Part shown: one piece after another, positions 1 to 8,371 of the stretch | How positions within the stretch are numbered: the first letter of the stretch is position 1 | Layout: every line of letters begins with the position of its first letter | NCBI GenBank assembly: GCA_022013205.1 | Contig: JAKLQT010000223.1 | Coordinates: forward strand, 1-39,885 | Reading direction: 5' to 3' | DNA from: Candidatus Omnitrophota bacterium | Lineage (GTDB): Bacteria; Omnitrophota; Gorgyraeia; B26-G9 | Length of the DNA: 39,885 bases | Position numbers and translations under genes: made by a program | Notes under the pieces: model-generated | The model's input: the letters and a program-made list of their open reading frames with translations, nothing else | Database searches by the model: none | Told to the model about the DNA's origin: nothing

Positions 1-144
1 GAAATGTTTTTTTACGCTTTATGTTGTTTTTTCTTCTCTATCCTCGAATTTAACGCCTAAAGAAGCGCGAAGAATTTTAGGTTCTTAATTGCTGAAGAAA
101 TTTTATAGCATTAGGCAGGATTACTCTGCGAAGAAGTTAATCCT

Positions 145-1233
145 TCAGGACTTTTTCAAAGCAACAATAGTTTCCCCGACAATTTCATCTATAAGCTCTT
201 TCACAGAGACTATTTTATTTATTCTGTAAACATTACTTCCGGCAAAAACAACCGCGTCATCAATCTTCCCTGTTACAGCATTGAACAAGGCTTTTGCTAT
301 GCAATAAGGAGCAGATGATGGATCACAGGTTTTAAGACAACGATAATTACACCTGAATGCTTCTCTTTTGCCTTCTACAACTCGTTTGATCAACGATGTT
401 TTTAACGACCTTCCAGGCAAGCCCACAGGGCTTTTAATAATTACAATGTCTTCCTTCCTGGCATCAAGATAGAGCTTTTTAAACTCATCGGGAACCGAGC
501 ACTCATGTGTAGCTACAAAGCGCGTAGCTATTTGCACCGCCTTTACACCCAGCTTGAAAAATCGGGCCGCATCTTTTCCATCAAATATTCCACCAGCAGC
601 GATAACCGGAATTTGCCTCTTATATTCCTTTTCATACTCGCATACAACTTTAAGCACATCAATAACCAGTAATTCAAGCATATTATCTTTTGGCGGGGTC
701 AATTCTTCAAATTGAAACCCCAAATGCCCCCCGGCAAGCGGGCCTTCGACAACTATAGCATCCGGAAAACGATCATATCGTTTTTTCCAGGCTTTTAATA
801 TTACTGCTGCCGCCCGGGCAGATGAGACAATAGGGATTATTTTAACGGAATATCCTTCTACGTATTCGGGTAATTTTAAAGGAAGCCCTGCTCCGGAAAC
901 AAGAAAGTCGGCTTTTTCTTCTGCTACTACCTGCACCAAGTCTTCATAATTTGATACCGCAACAAGAATATTTGCTCCAATAATTCCTTTGGTTATTTTT
1001 TTTGCTTTGCGAATTTCGCTTTGCAGTCCTTTTCTTGAAGCTTTAACAAAGTCTGTTTCATTCTCCTGAGATCCATAACCAAGCCCAACGCTGGCTATTG
1101 TACCTGCTCCACCGCAATTTGCAACCGCACTAGCTAAAGAAGCTGTTGAAATAGCAACTCCCATCCCCCCTTGAATTATCGGGACCTTTATTTCCAAGCC
1201 ACCAAGCATAAGAGGTTTCAATTCATTACTCAT
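145..1233 (-). CDS. Nitronate monooxygenase / FabK-like flavoprotein
   Basis: FMN-dependent TIM-barrel protein of the nitronate monooxygenase (2-nitropropane dioxygenase) family. Seen: N-terminal IIQGGMGVAIS, a central GGHLGFQ carrying the His used as catalytic base in this family, AAGGIFDG for phosphate binding, and a long Cys-containing segment RCNYRCLKTCDPSSAPYC near residues 293-312. The length (362 aa) fits the family. The family oxidises alkyl nitronates; relatives (FabK) are enoyl-ACP reductases, and sequence reading alone does not separate the two. The Cys cluster with CIAKAL resembles NMO-like proteins of anaerobes. It stands alone, downstream of nothing obvious on its strand. A weak 7-bp inverted repeat (117-123 / 138-144) follows the stop and may help end transcription. 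Confidence 0.85.
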   Translation of the reverse strand: MSNELKPLMLGGLEIKVPIIQGGMGVAISTASLASAVANCGGAGTIASVGLGYGSQENETDFVKASRKGLQSEIRKAKKITKGIIGANILVAVSNYEDLVQVVAEEKADFLVSGAGLPLKLPEYVEGYSVKIIPIVSSARAAAVILKAWKKRYDRFPDAIVVEGPLAGGHLGFQFEELTPPKDNMLELLVIDVLKVVCEYEKEYKRQIPVIAAGGIFDGKDAARFFKLGVKAVQIATRFVATHECSVPDEFKKLYLDARKEDIVIIKSPVGLPGRSLKTSLIKRVVEGKREAFRCNYRCLKTCDPSSAPYCIAKALFNAVTGKIDDAVVFAGSNVYRINKIVSVKELIDEIVGETIVALKKS

Positions 1234-1308
1234 ACTATTCCTATCTTTCTTTTTGTTTACCGATCGCTAATAAACAACAACATTTAGGTTTCAATAACAC
1301 ATTTCTTT

Positions 1309-1386
1309 TGGGGTGGATGATGGGATTCGAACCCACGGCCCCAAGAACCACAATCTTGTGCTCTAACCAACTGAGCTACACCCACC
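1309..1386 (-). tRNA. tRNA-His (GTG)
   Basis: Cloverleaf read on the minus strand: 7-bp acceptor stem with the extra G at position -1 that is typical of tRNA-His, facing C73. Anticodon loop TTGTGGT gives GTG, the T arm has TTCGAAT, and the 3' CCA is encoded. It is the last of three clustered tRNAs. Confidence 0.95.
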
Positions 1387-1465
1387 ATATAGAAGTTATA
1401 AATTATAAATATAAATTAAAAGTTAAAAAGCAATATGGCAGTTCTTTTTTTACTTTTTACTTAGT

Positions 1466-1542
<77 letters not shown>

Positions 1543-1628
1543 CCCGTAATAATACAAAAGTTAAACGGCCAAAGCATAAAATCAATTTAACCCTTAAGCC
1601 CCAATCCCCATACTCAAGTCCCATCAAG

Positions 1629-1707
1629 TGGTCGGGGCAGGTGGATTCGAACCACCGACCTCTTGGTCCCAAACCAAGCGCTCTAAGCCAAGCTGAGCCA
1701 TGCCCCG
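1629..1707 (-). tRNA. tRNA-Pro (TGG)
   Basis: Minus-strand cloverleaf with acceptor CGGGGCA/TGCCCCG and anticodon stem CTTGG/CCAAG around loop TTTGGGA, giving anticodon TGG. CCA is encoded. It is the first of the three tRNAs in transcription order. Confidence 0.95.
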
Positions 1708-1744
1708 AATCATTTACAACGCTTAGATGATATTTTAATATTAC

Positions 1745-1783
1745 AAAAGTGTAGAGAAATGGTCAATAATTCTCTACACTTTT
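1745..1783 (-). terminator. Rho-independent terminator (14-bp stem)
   Basis: A perfect 14-bp inverted repeat (1745-1758 with 1770-1783) around an 11-nt loop, ending in four T on either strand. It lies between the 120-aa secreted protein gene and tRNA-Pro, so it most likely ends the message from the promoter at 2225-2253. Confidence 0.75.
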
Positions 1784-1827
1784 CAGAAACTAATCGCCCA
1801 TTATTTATATTGCTTTAGTTTTTTCTC

Positions 1828-2190
1828 CTACTTTTTTTCCTGCTTAGCCGTTTTTACAATACTTAAGGAAACAAGCGTATTTTTTTCTTTTCCCTTCTTG
1901 TCTGTCTCCTTTCGAAAAGTTGCCAGAACCGTCGCCTCACTCTTTAGTTCTTTAAGGGAAACCTTTATAGACTCACCTTCACTGGTTTTAAGCACTATGG
2001 TTGATTCTCCTCTCGTCTTAAAATCGACATACTCAACTTTTCCCACCGCACCATATACATTTTGAGTCTTCGTCCCTAAAGTAAGCACAGAGGATGACGC
2101 GGTTTTTTCTTCAGCAAACAGACTCGCCCCCTGCGTAACCACGAACAATAAAGCAAGGATTAAAATTATTACGCATAAATTTTTCCTCAT
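1828..2190 (-). CDS. Small secreted protein, function unknown
   Basis: 120 aa with a clear Sec signal peptide: Lys/Arg start, hydrophobic run to about residue 20, probable cleavage after SLFA. The mature part is about 90 residues, beta-rich and Lys-rich (VYGAVGKVEYVDFKTRG, then IVLKTSEGESIKVSLKEL), which resembles a small OB- or barrel-like periplasmic domain. I do not recognise the family. A strong GAGGAGGG ribosome binding site precedes the ATG, and the gene has its own consensus promoter and terminator, so it is a monocistronic unit. Export is well supported; any function would be guesswork. Confidence 0.7.
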   Translation of the reverse strand: MRKNLCVIILILALLFVVTQGASLFAEEKTASSSVLTLGTKTQNVYGAVGKVEYVDFKTRGESTIVLKTSEGESIKVSLKELKSEATVLATFRKETDKKGKEKNTLVSLSIVKTAKQEKK

Positions 2191-2224
2191 TTTTCCCTCC
2201 TCGATAATGCTAAAAGTTCATTTA

Positions 2225-2253
2225 ATTATAACATTGTTTAATAGTAACGTCAA
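2225..2253 (-). promoter_or_regulatory. Sigma70-type promoter for the 120-aa secreted protein
   Basis: Minus strand TTGACG, 17-nt spacer, TATAAT: a near-consensus housekeeping promoter. It ends about 35 nt before the start codon at 2190. Just upstream is a short tandem repeat, unit ggatattaagttta, at about 2258-2288. Confidence 0.75.
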
Positions 2254-2314
2254 GAAATTAGGATATTAAGTTTAGGATATTAAGTTTTCCACCTCAACAA
2301 AGGTTCTTTCTTGT

Positions 2315-2725
2315 TTAAAATGAACGCTTCCAGAACAGCTTGAGACGTTCATCGTCCGGATCCACCTTTATATCCACTTTGTAACGGTTCAGATAGGGGT
2401 CATCAAGCTTATTAAGCCATTCAAAATAGTCAACTCCCTTATCCAGCAATTCTGAGAACTGGGGGATATAATATTCATTAATTGTAAGCCTTACTGTTTC
2501 CGGTGTTATCTTTTTTTTATCAGGGTATTTATCATCTTTATGTTCTTCCTTATTGATTGTTTTATTCCAGTCAGATGTTACATAGCTCTTTTTTGAAAGC
2601 TCTTTCTGTCCTGTGTCAAAAGCCTGCAAACAATCCACCCTCACAAAATAAAGGGAAAAAAGTGCGCTGATAATAAAGGCTGCGCATTTAACTTTAATTT
2701 TTCTTTTAAATTTAACTATTTTCAT
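2315..2725 (-). CDS. Small exported or membrane-anchored protein, unknown
   Basis: 136 aa from the internal ATG at 2725. This start is preferred because it puts a basic stretch (MKIVKFKRKIKVK) directly in front of a hydrophobic segment, as in a signal peptide or anchor. The open frame continues up to an ATG at 2788, which would overlap the methyltransferase gene by 26 nt and add a polar Gly/Ser-rich leader. Neither start has a good ribosome binding site. The mature part is very charged (NKEEHKDDKYPDKKK) and ends in LKLFWKRSF. No family recognised. It follows the RNA methyltransferase gene closely and is probably cotranscribed. Confidence 0.55.
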   Translation of the reverse strand: MKIVKFKRKIKVKCAAFIISALFSLYFVRVDCLQAFDTGQKELSKKSYVTSDWNKTINKEEHKDDKYPDKKKITPETVRLTINEYYIPQFSELLDKGVDYFEWLNKLDDPYLNRYKVDIKVDPDDERLKLFWKRSF

Positions 2726-2762
2726 AACAATAACTTGGATGTACAATGCTTCGCCTGAGCCA

Positions 2763-3479
2763 TTACCTTCTTTGCCGTGTGACCTCATAGCAAAATATCG
2801 CTGTTGCTACCGCCGCGTTAAGTGAAAGCCTGGCTCCCGGCATAGGCAAAGTAACCTTAAAATCCAAATGCGCTATTACCCCCGGACGAATCCCCTTATC
2901 CTCTGAGCCGATAACCAGGCAAAGTGGAAATTGAAATTTAAAATCAGCAATATTCTCTCCTTCGTCAACTACCGTCCCGGCCACCCAGTAGCCCGCATCT
3001 TTAACCTGTTTGAGTACAGGTATCAAATTTGTAACCTGAATTACCGGGATATAATTTTCTCCTCCGCAAGCAACTTTTAAAACCGTCTCATTTATACTTA
3101 CAGATCTGTGCTTGGGAATTATCAGCGCAAATCTGCCAAAACACGCGGAAGTTCTTAAAATAGAACCCAGATTCTGCGGGTCAGTAATATTACTCAGAGC
3201 AATCAGCGTTATTTTATTCTCATCAGGCAATTGTAAAATTTGCTGTAAGTCGTGATAAAGAAACTCTTGCGTTTCCGCTATAACCCCTTGATCATTTACA
3301 TTCTTTGAGATCGACATGAATTCCTTATCTGGAAGGGCAATATGCGCGATATTATTTCGCAGTGCTAATTCTTTAATAACCTTATTGTTTACGCTTTGAT
3401 TACAAATTATTTTTTTAATGGTTTCAGGGTAAACCTTTAACCTCTCAAGAATCTGGTTTTTACCATAAAGCCTGATCAT
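2763..3479 (-). CDS. rlmB: TrmH/SpoU-family 23S rRNA 2'-O-methyltransferase (RlmB type)
   Basis: 238-aa SPOUT methyltransferase that methylates ribose in rRNA using S-adenosylmethionine. All three SpoU motifs are visible: I, NITDPQNLGSILRT (97-110); II, LVIGSEDKGIRPGV (188-201); III, LPMPGARLSLNAAVA (211-225). The last two build the trefoil knot that binds SAM. The N-terminal ~75 residues match the short substrate-binding domain of RlmB (MIRLYGKNQILERL), and the length is usual. The RlmB assignment (G2251) rests on this architecture; a tRNA- or other rRNA-targeting paralogue is possible. Confidence 0.85.
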   Translation of the reverse strand: MIRLYGKNQILERLKVYPETIKKIICNQSVNNKVIKELALRNNIAHIALPDKEFMSISKNVNDQGVIAETQEFLYHDLQQILQLPDENKITLIALSNITDPQNLGSILRTSACFGRFALIIPKHRSVSINETVLKVACGGENYIPVIQVTNLIPVLKQVKDAGYWVAGTVVDEGENIADFKFQFPLCLVIGSEDKGIRPGVIAHLDFKVTLPMPGARLSLNAAVATAIFCYEVTRQRR

Positions 3480-3533
3480 GAAATTTCCCCTTTAAAATAC
3501 CCTTAAACCAATAATTACTTGAATTACCTGTTA

Positions 3534-4934
3534 TTATCTTAATACAGGCAGGATAAGCTGCGCAACTTTAAAATATATTATTAACCCGATAACATCAACA
3601 AAACTTGTCGTGATCGGCCCGGCAAGCACAGCAGGATCAAAGCCCATTTTTTTTGAAAGAAAAGGCAAAGAAATACCCGTACATATCGCAAGCAAAACGA
3701 TCAGAAACATAGTCAAGCCTACCACTAATCCGATTAACGGGTCACTCTGCAGTAATAAAGCTCTTGTAAACGCCACTAGCCCCACTATAAGCCCCATAAC
3801 CAATGCGGCAAAAAGCTCAAGTTTAAACACCCTCTTCAGATTATTAAAGCTAACATCTCCGGTAGCTAAACCGCGAATAACCGTAATTGAACTCTGTGTT
3901 CCCGCGTTTCCTCCGGTACCCAGCAGCATCGGGATAAAAAAGACCAGCGCCACCACACTGCTTAAAGAATTTTGAAAAGTCTTAAGAACTGTTCCTGTTA
4001 AGAAATCAAATATAAGCAGGAAAACAAGCCAGCCTGCCCGGCGGCTGATAAGCTCCTTAACTGTAGCTGTAGCATAACTTATCATTTTACCTTCTCCGGG
4101 AGTCATCTTACCAACTTCGTAAATCTCCTTTGTCGCTTCCCGGTCAATAACATCAACAATATCGTCAATAGTAATTACGCCGATCAATTCATCTTTTTCA
4201 TCCACCACCGGAGCGGCAATAAGGTCATAACGTTTAAAACTCTGAGCAACCTCTTCATCAGGAGAATACTCATTGATTTTTATAAAATCAGTGTTCTCCA
4301 TCAGAGCTTCGATCAGCATATCCGACGGCGCTTTGATCAGATCCTGCAATTCCACTACCCCGATTAATCTATGCCCGGTATCAGTAACGTATATTGAGCT
4401 GATATCAAGATCATCGTCAAAGCTTAACGTATCCTGCAGCTTTAAAATTGCCCCGCGTGCCGTTATTTCCTTGCGCAGTTCAATATAGTCCGTTGTCATG
4501 ATCGCGCCCGCAGTTCCCTCATCGTAAGTCATCAACTCTCTTACATCTTCAACCTCTTCCTTTTCCATTAATTTAAAAAACTTTTTTATTACTTTAGGCG
4601 TCAGATCTTTAAAAAGTTTAGCACGCTCATCCGGAGCCATTTCGTTTAAAACCTGCGAAACCTCGGCATTATCAAGGTTATCCAGAAGGAAGGACTGGTC
4701 TTCAAATTTAAGCACCTCAAATAATTCACCGGCCAAAGAAGTCCTCAAAAGTTTAAAGATAAGGATCTTTTCCTGGTGCGAGAAATTATGCCAGCGCTCG
4801 GCAATATCTATTGCCGGGATCTTTGAAATAAGAGATTTTACATCGGAAAAGCTCTTATTATTCAGCAGTGCCCTGATCTCCGGCACAAACAGCGCCGTCA
4901 TGCTTAATGATTTCCGCTGGTTCTTTTTCGTCAT
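3534..4934 (-). CDS. mgtE: Magnesium transporter MgtE
   Basis: 466 aa. Domain order: MgtE N-terminal helical superhelix (about 20-130, repeated EVLNEMAPDERAKLFKDL-type helices), tandem CBS domains (about 135-255, with GTAGAIMTTDYIEL and AAPVVDEKDELIGVITIDD), then about five transmembrane helices. The pore signature GTGGNAGTQSS is in the second helix. MgtE is a homodimeric Mg2+ channel that the cytosolic domains shut when Mg2+ is high, so regulation is probably post-translational. I looked for an M-box Mg2+ riboswitch in the 130 nt upstream and saw none. ATG at 4934 has only a weak ribosome binding site; a second Met at codon 12 is an alternative. Confidence 0.93.
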   Translation of the reverse strand: MTKKNQRKSLSMTALFVPEIRALLNNKSFSDVKSLISKIPAIDIAERWHNFSHQEKILIFKLLRTSLAGELFEVLKFEDQSFLLDNLDNAEVSQVLNEMAPDERAKLFKDLTPKVIKKFFKLMEKEEVEDVRELMTYDEGTAGAIMTTDYIELRKEITARGAILKLQDTLSFDDDLDISSIYVTDTGHRLIGVVELQDLIKAPSDMLIEALMENTDFIKINEYSPDEEVAQSFKRYDLIAAPVVDEKDELIGVITIDDIVDVIDREATKEIYEVGKMTPGEGKMISYATATVKELISRRAGWLVFLLIFDFLTGTVLKTFQNSLSSVVALVFFIPMLLGTGGNAGTQSSITVIRGLATGDVSFNNLKRVFKLELFAALVMGLIVGLVAFTRALLLQSDPLIGLVVGLTMFLIVLLAICTGISLPFLSKKMGFDPAVLAGPITTSFVDVIGLIIYFKVAQLILPVLR

Positions 4935-5066
4935 CTTGGGTTTTCCAGTATATTAAAATTCATTTTCAAGAAAATACTTATATTGATCATACATTAATCA
5001 AGCAGCCTGAGTCAAAATGATTTTCGACAACCACGCAGATTAATACCGGGAAAAAACATAAAATAA

Positions 5067-6707
5067 TTAATGATGTTTCTCCGTTACCTGCTTTGCTGTC
5101 CACTGCAGTTTACCCAGAACAGCCTGAGCAACATTAGTTAAATGATCGCCAATTTTTTCGAAATTACTAATCAAATCAAGAAAAATGATTCCGGAAAGAA
5201 CCTGGCATTGCCCGATGGACAAACGGTTTATATGATTATCCCGCAGCTTCTGCGTAAACTTATCAACTTTCTCTTCCAAATTCAACACCTTTTGGGCATC
5301 TTCAATGCTGTCATTATCCAGGGAACTGATAGTAAATTTGGCCATGTCATCTACGAGAGAAAACATCTCCTTCAGCTCCGTTTCCGCTTCTTTAGAAAAA
5401 GGAAAACCAGAAGCGATTTTTCTTTGGGCAAGCTCCATGATATTTTCGCAATGGTCACCCATTCTCTCAATATCATTCACACTATGTAGTAAAGAAGGTA
5501 TTTTACTCGCAATTTCAGGTGATATTTCCTTTTGCATAAGCTCCATAAGATAATTAGTTACCGCTTCCTGCAGATTGTCTAATGCTGCTTCTTTTTTAGG
5601 AACAAGTCCTAATACCTTAACATTTTCCTTAAAAAATCCCACCATCGCATCACTCATCATGCCGCGGGCAAGATTAGTCATACGCACAACTTCCTTGATC
5701 GCAGCATCAAAAGCAACAAGCGGGGTATATAGAAGATGTTTTTCTAGAAATTGCGGCTGTGTATCAATAATTGTGTCTTTGCCGGGTAAAACTTTTGTTA
5801 CAACCTTTGCGTAAACTGAAGCAAACGGGGCCAAAACTATTGTACCTAGTACATTAAATAATGTATGCGCATTAGCCACCTGTCTTGCAATATCACCTGA
5901 CGTCATCGCGATAATCCTGTAATAAAACGGCAATGTCGGCAAAAACAAGAGCGTTATCATAATATTAAATAAAACATGGGCAAGCGCCGCTCTTTTTGCA
6001 GAGATCGTTGTTCCCAAAGAAGCGAGCATTGCCGTGACACATGTACCGATATTACAGCCGAATATAAGCGGTATGGCACCTTGTAAATCAAATAGCCCTA
6101 AAGAGGCCAGCGTAATAATCATACCTGTGGTAACGCTTGAACTTTGGAACAACGCTGTTATAGATGCGCCGATCAAAATACCCAAAAAAGGATTCTTACT
6201 AAACTCAACAAAAATATTCTGTATGACCGGATCACCCGCAAAGGGCTTTATCATCGAAGTCATTATTTTTAAGCCCAGGAAAAGGATACCAAACCCCAGA
6301 CAGAAAAGGCCAAAAAACTTCCAGAATCTTTTTGGTGAAAATAAATAAAGGCACGCGCCAATAGCAATCGCCGGCAGCGCAAATGCCGTTAGTTTAAAAG
6401 CAATTATCTGAGCAGTTATGGTTGTACCGATATTAGCGCCGAATATAACCCCTATTGCCTGCGTTAGAGTCATAAGCCCCGCATTAACAAAACCTACAAC
6501 CATTACCGTTGTTGCTGAAGAGCTTTGGATAATAGCAGTAATTCCGGCACCAAGTAATGTTCCTGATAAGGTATTTTTTGTAAGGGCTTTAAGCAAACGC
6601 CTCAGCCTGTCTCCGGCAGCATTTTGCAGCCCCTCCCCCATCAAATGAATACCGTAAATAAAAAGCCCTAACCCTCCGACAATACTAAAAATCAACTCAC
6701 TTACCAT
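5067..6707 (-). CDS. Na+/phosphate cotransporter with PhoU-like C-terminal domain
   Basis: 546 aa. The membrane half (1 to ~320) has the inverted repeat of the Na/Pi cotransporter (NptA/PNaS) family, each half with its QSSS motif: AIIQSSSATTVMVVGF and ALFQSSSVTTGMIITL, followed by GANIGTT and GCNIGTC. The C-terminal ~200 residues are helical and PhoU-like, with ERMGDHCENIMELA and FEKIGDHLTNVAQAV, the metal-binding E/D pattern of PhoU repeats. It is predicted to couple inward Na+ to phosphate uptake, the PhoU part acting as a regulatory tail. A good ribosome binding site (GGGAGGA) precedes the ATG. The 217-aa gene ends 25 nt upstream, suggesting one transcript. Confidence 0.9.
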   Translation of the reverse strand: MVSELIFSIVGGLGLFIYGIHLMGEGLQNAAGDRLRRLLKALTKNTLSGTLLGAGITAIIQSSSATTVMVVGFVNAGLMTLTQAIGVIFGANIGTTITAQIIAFKLTAFALPAIAIGACLYLFSPKRFWKFFGLFCLGFGILFLGLKIMTSMIKPFAGDPVIQNIFVEFSKNPFLGILIGASITALFQSSSVTTGMIITLASLGLFDLQGAIPLIFGCNIGTCVTAMLASLGTTISAKRAALAHVLFNIMITLLFLPTLPFYYRIIAMTSGDIARQVANAHTLFNVLGTIVLAPFASVYAKVVTKVLPGKDTIIDTQPQFLEKHLLYTPLVAFDAAIKEVVRMTNLARGMMSDAMVGFFKENVKVLGLVPKKEAALDNLQEAVTNYLMELMQKEISPEIASKIPSLLHSVNDIERMGDHCENIMELAQRKIASGFPFSKEAETELKEMFSLVDDMAKFTISSLDNDSIEDAQKVLNLEEKVDKFTQKLRDNHINRLSIGQCQVLSGIIFLDLISNFEKIGDHLTNVAQAVLGKLQWTAKQVTEKHH

Positions 6708-6732
6708 TAAATCCTCCCTAAAAAACCATATT

Positions 6733-7386
6733 TTACAAAAGCTCCGATTCTACTTTACTGATCACATTTTCAATTTCCGATACAACATCATCGGATAAAA
6801 AATTATTTATTTTTATTTCCTTCTTTATTGAATTAAGCGCTCCGAGCATTCTTCGCAAATAAGTTATGCGCCTTTGCCTGTGTGTTTCCTCGGGGCTGCT
6901 CTCCGGACGCAAAGACTTAATCATCGCTTTGTATACATCCTTTACATCTTTGTCCGCCTTGCCTTCCTCAAAAACATGTCGTTTCATTTTTTCATAATCG
7001 GCAATACTCAGATCCTTATTTGTCTTTACCTGGCGCAGTGTATTTACCGCCTCATAAGAAGGCAGCTGCGGGCTGTTCGCTGATTCCAGATAATCTTTCT
7101 TTATAAATTGCGGTTCTTCCTGCTCAAGGAAATAATACGACCTGAGTAATTTTAATCCTGTTTCCTTTCTAATGCCTATCTCTTTACTGCAATAAGCCTC
7201 AAAAGTCAGGTAATCCCATTCCTTATATAGTTTATCCTTATAAACAGCCACCAGATGCTGGCCAAGCTCAAGCCATGAAGACTTAAAGTTCTTAGCACAT
7301 TTTAAAATCTCATAACGAAAACTGCCCTGTTCAATTTTGTCCATGCTACTTTGAATTCTATCAAGCGATTTTGTTGTTTTGTACAT
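6733..7386 (-). CDS. Conserved hypothetical, helical, possibly DNA-binding
   Basis: 217 aa, mostly helical, no signal peptide or membrane segment. The first half holds a patterned segment SSWLELGQHLVAVYKDKLYK followed by EWDYLTFEAYCSKEIGIRK, which looks like a helix-turn-helix-like module seen in uncharacterised proteins of Deltaproteobacteria and related groups; I cannot name the family. The second half is charged, with a basic patch (HRQRRITYLRRML) and a coiled-coil-like C-terminus. It is probably in one operon with the downstream phosphate transporter gene. A regulatory or DNA-binding role is only suggested by the HTH-like pattern. Confidence 0.6.
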   Translation of the reverse strand: MYKTTKSLDRIQSSMDKIEQGSFRYEILKCAKNFKSSWLELGQHLVAVYKDKLYKEWDYLTFEAYCSKEIGIRKETGLKLLRSYYFLEQEEPQFIKKDYLESANSPQLPSYEAVNTLRQVKTNKDLSIADYEKMKRHVFEEGKADKDVKDVYKAMIKSLRPESSPEETHRQRRITYLRRMLGALNSIKKEIKINNFLSDDVVSEIENVISKVESELL

Positions 7387-7526
7387 TTTTCTACTTTCTC
7401 AGCTGTTTTAAAATGATTATTCAAGCGTTAGCTCAATTAGCCCGCTCATTTCCCCAGTCGAAAAAAGAGCTCATCCAAGTCTGCCCTGGCAGGTAGAAAA
7501 GAACTTTCAGCAGGCGTATTGTAACA

Positions 7527-7592
7527 TAAAATACCCCGTATTTACAAGAAATTAAGAATCTGCTTTAACTTTCATAAATACAGGGTATTTTA
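7527..7592 (-). terminator. Long-stem hairpin, probable terminator
   Basis: 18-bp inverted repeat with one mismatch (7527-7544 with 7575-7592) around a 30-nt loop, ending in TATTTTA on both strands. It lies downstream of the 73-aa gene on the minus strand. The rest of 7393-7526 is AT-rich with no gene I can support. Confidence 0.55.
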
Positions 7593-7631
7593 ACCTATTT
7601 TTATAAACTCTAAACAAGCCCTTCCTCACTC

Positions 7632-7853
7632 CTAGATCCTGGATACGATACGTTTTTTTACTCTATCGCCAGCCAATACCGCTAATTCATACCCCTGACG
7701 CTTTAAGGCCTTTATCATGCGCTGATAAGCTTGGTTAGCCGTCGTTCCTTCAGTAAGATTGTTCAGAGAAATGGCCGCGTAACCACGGCGATTAGCAATT
7801 TTGAAAATTCTCACTTTCATCGGCGAAATTTTTCTTAAAAGCTTTTTTACCAT
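7632..7853 (-). CDS. Small basic protein, unknown
   Basis: 73 aa, very basic (VKKLLRKISPMKVR at the start, RVKKRIVSRI at the end). Compact alpha/beta pattern in the middle (GYAAISLNNLTEGTTANQAY). No signal peptide. A good ribosome binding site (AGGAGAG) precedes the ATG. It lies 13 nt behind the phasin-like gene, so the two are surely cotranscribed. The family is not recognised; the charge would allow nucleic-acid binding, but nothing more specific can be seen. Confidence 0.65.
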   Translation of the reverse strand: MVKKLLRKISPMKVRIFKIANRRGYAAISLNNLTEGTTANQAYQRMIKALKRQGYELAVLAGDRVKKRIVSRI

Positions 7854-7866
7854 TTTTACTCTCCTT

Positions 7867-8208
7867 TTACTTTTTCTTTGTTTTTGCTTTCTTTTTTGTT
7901 TTTGGATCCACGTTCTTGCTTTTTCCCGCCTCTAATGCTTTTGCGATCTTAGTTAGCTTATTATTTAGCGCATTAATTTGCTTTTGAGATTGATCCAAAA
8001 TACCCGCTGAAATCTGTTTCATCTTTTTCTCAAGATCTTTATCCAATTTTTTCGTACCCTGCAGTAAACGGCTAAGGACAGCTTTTTTATCCTCTGCTTG
8101 AATCTGCCCTTTTTTAATAAGCGCATCCACAAGCTTTTCCGCTTTTTCCTTTGTCAGATTCGCTAATCCCACTCCTGCTAAAACTATTTTTCCCAATATT
8201 TCAAACAT
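7867..8208 (-). CDS. Phasin-family-like small helical protein with Lys-rich tail
   Basis: 113 aa. N-terminus MFEILGKIVLAGVGLANLTK is a short amphipathic/hydrophobic helix, followed by EKAEKLVDALIKKGQIQAED, a pattern typical of small phasin-like proteins of the polyhydroxyalkanoate-granule family. A helical middle and a histone-like tail (KTKKKAKTKKK) follow. Phasins coat polymer granules, but this subgroup is widespread in bacteria without PHA and its role is unknown. A strong ribosome binding site (GGGAGGAAAGG) is present. A truncated copy of the N-terminus lies just upstream (8256-8327) and the 73-aa gene follows. Confidence 0.7.
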   Translation of the reverse strand: MFEILGKIVLAGVGLANLTKEKAEKLVDALIKKGQIQAEDKKAVLSRLLQGTKKLDKDLEKKMKQISAGILDQSQKQINALNNKLTKIAKALEAGKSKNVDPKTKKKAKTKKK

Positions 8209-8255
8209 TTCCTTTCCTCCCTTTCTTTAATTTAATGTTAAACAACAAATCCTAT

Positions 8256-8327
8256 TTATTCTTTTTCTTTTGTCATGCTCACCAGCCCAGCCCCGGCTAA
8301 AATAATTTTCTCCAAAATCTCAAACAT
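8256..8327 (-). CDS. 23-aa peptide, truncated copy of the phasin-like N-terminus
   Basis: Minus-strand ATG ... TAA, 23 codons. It begins MFEILEKIILAGAGL and continues ...MTKEKE, matching the first 23 residues of the phasin-like protein downstream (MFEILGKIVLAGVGL...LTKEKA) at most positions, then stops. An excellent ribosome binding site (AAGGGGGTGAG) sits 2-3 nt before the ATG, and most substitutions are conservative, so it may still be translated. It is either a decayed tandem duplicate or a functional micro-peptide with the amphipathic targeting helix alone. Confidence 0.6.
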   Translation of the reverse strand: MFEILEKIILAGAGLVSMTKEKE

Positions 8328-8371
8328 TTCTCACCCCCTTACAAAATTAATATCAAACTCTTGCATTAAAT

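Noticed and set aside
4935..5066. M-box riboswitch upstream of mgtE
   Set aside because: No recognisable conserved core or terminator structure in the 130 nt.
7393..7526. Riboswitch in the leader of the 217-aa gene
   Set aside because: Only a two-base-loop palindrome (ctgccctggcag) was found, which cannot fold as a hairpin, and no known class fits.
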